A stretch of DNA of 8,414 bases from Pseudomonadota bacterium. Its GTDB lineage: Bacteria; Pseudomonadota; Gammaproteobacteria; Burkholderiales; Burkholderiaceae_C. The translations under genes were made by a program, and so were the position numbers. Numbering within the stretch: position 1 is the first letter of the stretch; each line of letters starts with the position of its first letter. Under the pieces are notes generated by a model. That model was not told where the DNA came from. It searched no databases and worked only from the letters and a program-made list of their open reading frames with translations. This document shows positions 5,946 through 8,414 of this stretch, in pieces. Where the stretch lies: contig JAEXBL010000339.1 of NCBI GenBank assembly GCA_023394015.1, positions 1 to 8,414 of the forward strand, read 5' to 3'.

Positions 5946-6335
5946 ATGTCCGGCCCCCCTGCAGTGCGCGCCTATTTCGTTGAAGACAACCCGACCATCC
6001 GAGAGAACCTGATAGCCACGCTGGAGGAGCTCGGAGGGGTGGCGCCGATCGGCTATGCCGAGACGGAGCAGCAGGGCAGCGAGTGGCTGCGACAGCACAG
6101 CGGCCAGTGGGATCTGGCCATCGTCGACCTGTTCCTGAAGCAGGGCAGCGGCCTGGGCGTGCTGCAGGCCTGCCGCGAGCGCAACCCCGAGCAGAAGGTG
6201 GTGGTGCTGACCAACTACGCCACGCCGGACATCCGCGTACGCTGCCAGCAACTGGGCGTGGACGCGGTGTTCGACAAGTCCAACGACATCGAGGCGCTGA
6301 TCGACTTCTGCCTGGACATGAAGGGCGCCGACTGA
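5946..6335 (+). CDS. Single-domain response regulator (receiver only)
   Basis: The 129-residue protein is a CheY-like receiver and nothing else. It has the acidic pair Glu13-Asp14 in FVEDN, the phosphate-accepting Asp61 in AIVDLFLKQGSG (58-69), Thr89 in VVVLTNYATPDI (85-96) and the conserved Lys111 in VFDKSNDIEAL (108-118). All residues needed for phosphorylation are present, so it should be active, but there is no output domain. Such proteins act through protein contacts or as phosphate sinks or relays. The ATG at 5946 leaves seven residues before the first strand; it lacks a Shine-Dalgarno sequence, while an AGGGGA at 5913-5918 lies too far upstream to serve it, so the exact start is less certain. 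It faces a NarL-type regulator across a shared terminator, with a histidine kinase beyond; these are its most likely partners. Confidence 0.9.
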   Translation: MSGPPAVRAYFVEDNPTIRENLIATLEELGGVAPIGYAETEQQGSEWLRQHSGQWDLAIVDLFLKQGSGLGVLQACRERNPEQKVVVLTNYATPDIRVRCQQLGVDAVFDKSNDIEALIDFCLDMKGAD

Positions 6336-6365
6336 TGCGCCCCCGGCCCTGCCCGCGGTTCGCGC

Positions 6366-6394
6366 AAAAAAAGCCGCCCCGAGGCGGCTTTTTT
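6366..6394. terminator. Bidirectional intrinsic terminator
   Basis: AAGCCGCC (6371-6378) pairs with GGCGGCTT (6383-6390) around a CCGA loop. It is flanked by A7 on the left (6366-6372) and T6 on the right (6389-6394), so both strands read as hairpin plus U-run. It lies between two converging genes, 30 bases after the receiver gene and about 40 bases after the NarL-type gene, and should end both transcripts. Confidence 0.95.
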
Positions 6395-6433
6395 CGTCGC
6401 CGCTGCGCCGGGCGGCACGGCGCGGCGCGGCCA

Positions 6434-7066
6434 TCAGTCGATCAGCTTGTTCTTCAGCGCGTAGTAGGTCAGGTCGCTGTTGGACGACAGGCCCATCTTC
6501 TCCATCAGGCGCGTGCGGTAGGTGCTGACGGTCTTCACCGACAGCGACAGGGACTCGGCGATGTCGCCCGCCGTCTGCCCGCCGGCCAGCTTCAGGAACA
6601 CCTGAAATTCGCGCTCGGACAACTGCTCGTGCGGCGCCGCGTCGCTCTTGCGGTTGAGTTGCTGCGCCAGCAGCTCGGCCACCGAGGGCGTGATGTAGCG
6701 CTTGCCCAGGGCGATGGTGCGGATCGCCTCGACGATCTCGCCGGGATCGCACTCCTTGTTCAAGTAGCCGCTCGCGCCCTGGCGGATCAGGTTCATGGCG
6801 TAGTGCTCCTCGGGGTAGCCCGAGAGGATCAGGATGCCGACGTCCGGCGCCTTGGCGCGGATCATGGCCAGCGCGTCGATGCCGCTTTGCCCCGGCATCG
6901 ACAAGTCCATCACCAGCACGTCCATCTCGGTGGTGCGCACCAGGTCGATGGCCTCGCGGCCGCTGGCGGCTTCGCCCACCACCCGCAGGTCCACATGCTC
7001 CGAGAAGAACTGCTTGAGCCCCGAACGCACGATGGCGTGGTCATCCACAATACCGATTCTGATCAC
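6434..7066 (-). CDS. NarL/BvgA-type response regulator with LuxR HTH
   Basis: The 210-residue protein is a DNA-binding response regulator. The receiver (1-120) has Asp8-Asp9 in IVDDH, phosphate-accepting Asp54 in VLVMDLSMPG (50-59), Ser82 and Lys104 in GYLNKE. A linker (about 121-145) leads to a LuxR-type helix-turn-helix (about 148-205) that starts LSERE and has the recognition helix LSVKTVSTYRTRLMEKMGL (175-193). The KTVSTY/R wording is like BvgA and RcsB relatives. I chose the GTG at 7066 because GGAAAGG lies 6 bases upstream and the product then starts MIRIGIVDDH; an upstream in-frame GTG at 7117 has no ribosome site. It is divergent from a CHASE3 histidine kinase gene (79-base gap), its probable partner. 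Its targets are unknown. Confidence 0.95.
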   Translation of the reverse strand: MIRIGIVDDHAIVRSGLKQFFSEHVDLRVVGEAASGREAIDLVRTTEMDVLVMDLSMPGQSGIDALAMIRAKAPDVGILILSGYPEEHYAMNLIRQGASGYLNKECDPGEIVEAIRTIALGKRYITPSVAELLAQQLNRKSDAAPHEQLSEREFQVFLKLAGGQTAGDIAESLSLSVKTVSTYRTRLMEKMGLSSNSDLTYYALKNKLID

Positions 7067-7145
7067 AGTGCGCCTTTCCGAAAAAACCAAAAGGACCCCG
7101 CCCGAAATGGCAGGCACCTGACGGCGATTCTAGTGACCCCGCAAC
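7067..7145. promoter_or_regulatory. Divergent gap, NarL-type regulator / histidine kinase
   Basis: This 79-base gap separates the two start codons and should hold both promoters. CCTTTCC (7073-7079) is the ribosome site GGAAAGG of the minus-strand regulator. ATTCTA (7127-7132) reads as TAGAAT on the minus strand, a possible -10 with no good -35. CAGG-CA-CCTG (7111-7120) is a short spaced palindrome that could bind a dimer. No Shine-Dalgarno is visible before the kinase ATG. Confidence 0.3.
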
Positions 7146-8414
7146 ATGGTTGATGCAAGCCTTGCCCCCGCCCGCGACCCCAGGCGCCCCCGCAACCCGC
7201 TGTCGCTGCGCGCCACGCTCGTCATCGCGGCGCTGTGCGCGCTGGCCATCATCTGGCTGAACGAGGGCACCTACCGGCAGGCCGCGCAGACCATGACGCA
7301 GATCCAGGAGAGCCACGCCGTGCGCGCCACCGTGAACACCCTGGTGCGCCGGCTGGTCGAGGCCGAATCGAACCAGCGCGGCTACCTGCTGACCGGCGAC
7401 CGCGCCTACCTGGAGCCCTACACCGCGGCGCTGGACGACATCGACCAGCAGCTCAAGCGGCTCACCTCGAACGTGCCGCGCGCCATGGCCGACTCGGACG
7501 CCATGCTCGGCTTTCGCAACCTGCTCTCGCAAAAAGTGGGCGAGATGGCGCTGAGCGTGCGCATGCGGGCCGAGAACCGCCCCGAGGTGGCGGGCTTCAT
7601 GGTCAGCACCAACGTCGGGCTGGAGCAGATGCGCGCCTTCAGCCTGCAGGCGGACGCGCTGATCAGCCAGTCCGAGGCCCTCATCGCCAGCAAGCGCGCC
7701 GAGGTGTACCGCCTGCTGAACGTGTCGCGCTTCGGCCTGGCCGCCGGCGTGCTGGCCGCCTTCTTCGCCTTCTTCCTCTACGTCAAGCAGACGCGCGCCC
7801 TGCGCGATGCCGACGTGCGCCAGCAGCACCTGCTGGAGGCCGAGCGCGACGCCCTCGAATCGCAGGTGCGCGAGCGCACCGCGCGCCTGACCGAGCTGGC
7901 CACCTACCTGCAGCAGGCGGTGGAGGACGAGCGCGCCCACCTGGCGCGCGAACTGCACGACGAGCTGGGCGCCCTGCTGACGGCCGCCAAGCTCAACGTG
8001 GCGCGCGTCAAGTCCAAGCTGCCCAAGGACGCCGACGAAGTGCTGGAACGCCTGCAGCGCCTGACCGAGACGCTGAACCAGGGCATTGCGCTCAAGCGCC
8101 GCATCATCGAGGACCTGCGGCCCTCGTCGCTGTCCAACCTGGGCCTGGTGGCGTCGCTGGAGATCCTCACGCGCGAGTTCGCCGACCGCTCGGGCGTGCA
8201 GATGGTCACCGCGCTCGAGCCGGTGGAGCTCGACCCCAACAGCGAGCTGACCATCTACCGCCTGGTGCAGGAGGCGCTGACCAACATCGGCAAGTACGCC
8301 AAGGCCAACAAGGTGCACGTGAACCTGAAGAACTACGTCTACCACGCCGAGGTGTCGGTGACCGACGACGGCGTGGGCTTCGACCCGGCCGACTTGCCGC
8401 AGAGCTCGCACGGC
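7146..8414 (+). CDS. CHASE3-domain sensor histidine kinase (HisKA_3), partial
   Basis: The frame is open from the ATG at 7146 to the window end (423 codons) without a stop. Residues about 23-38 form a first membrane helix. Residues 39-195 form an extracytoplasmic CHASE3-like sensor, with the typical EAESNQRGYLLTGDRAYLEPY wording read in pieces (ESNQRGYLLTGD). A second membrane helix is at 196-213 (FGLAAGVLAAFFAFFLYV). A coiled-coil signalling segment (about 214-260) leads to a HisKA_3 dimerisation domain with ERAHLARELHDELG and phosphate-accepting His271. The HATPase region shows the N-box EALTNIGKYAKA (Asn380) and DDGVGFD (407-413), where the window cuts it. This class usually partners NarL-type regulators, and one is encoded divergently next to it. 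The signal is unknown. No strong ribosome site precedes the chosen ATG. Confidence 0.93.
   Translation, partial: MVDASLAPARDPRRPRNPLSLRATLVIAALCALAIIWLNEGTYRQAAQTMTQIQESHAVRATVNTLVRRLVEAESNQRGYLLTGDRAYLEPYTAALDDIDQQLKRLTSNVPRAMADSDAMLGFRNLLSQKVGEMALSVRMRAENRPEVAGFMVSTNVGLEQMRAFSLQADALISQSEALIASKRAEVYRLLNVSRFGLAAGVLAAFFAFFLYVKQTRALRDADVRQQHLLEAERDALESQVRERTARLTELATYLQQAVEDERAHLARELHDELGALLTAAKLNVARVKSKLPKDADEVLERLQRLTETLNQGIALKRRIIEDLRPSSLSNLGLVASLEILTREFADRSGVQMVTALEPVELDPNSELTIYRLVQEALTNIGKYAKANKVHVNLKNYVYHAEVSVTDDGVGFDPADLPQSSHG

Noticed and set aside
7041..8411. Long open frame on the minus strand, opposite the histidine kinase
   Set aside because: The plus-strand kinase has every expected domain and catalytic motif; the antisense product is a repetitive Val/Gly/His/Gln string.
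1..8414. Search for CRISPR arrays, tRNA or rRNA genes, insertion sequences, toxin-antitoxin or phage-defence genes
   Set aside because: No spaced direct repeats, tRNA cloverleaf, transposase motifs or terminal inverted repeats with target duplications were seen; all long genes are core metabolic, export or signalling genes.

Overview
The window is GC-rich (roughly 70% by eye), densely coded chromosome from a betaproteobacterium, most likely Burkholderiales/Comamonadaceae (Acidovorax-like). This rests on the protein sequences, the gene order and the GC-rich intergenic hairpins; no search was run. All nine complete genes and the two partial ones belong to recognisable families, and nothing looks horizontally acquired.

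Layout. Bases 1-94 hold the 3' end of panC (+). A minus-strand block follows, read from right to left: a membrane-anchored rhodanese (2454-2044), grxC (2039-1776), secB (1667-1206) and gpsA (1160-135). A strong terminator hairpin lies between grxC and secB, and another follows gpsA. From a divergent intergenic region (2455-2581) the plus-strand block starts: gpmA (2582-3325), an S41 C-terminal processing peptidase of the ctpA type (3454-4887), and a MoeB/ThiF-like E1 adenylyltransferase (5048-5806). The right part is a signalling cluster: a receiver-only response regulator (+, 5946-6335), a bidirectional terminator (6366-6394), a convergent NarL/BvgA-type response regulator (-, 7066-6434) and, divergent from it, a CHASE3 histidine kinase (+, 7146 to beyond the window end).

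How the genes fit together. Rhodanese-grxC-secB-gpsA beside a phosphoglycerate mutase and a ctpA peptidase is an old proteobacterial neighbourhood. As I recall it, the mutase in gammaproteobacteria is the unrelated cofactor-independent enzyme with an envC gene next to it; here the mutase is the cofactor-dependent GpmA and there is no envC. The kinase and the NarL-type regulator probably form a two-component pair. The small receiver protein next door may share or drain phosphoryl groups, but that is inference.

The most unusual non-coding material is a run of three back-to-back hairpins between ctpA and the E1 gene (4899-4967), resembling a dispersed Comamonadaceae repeat; a second repeat-like segment overlapping the gpsA start codon; and a GTAGG-N6-CCTAC inverted repeat upstream of the receiver gene. 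I found no mobile element, CRISPR array, tRNA, rRNA or convincing undescribed system.
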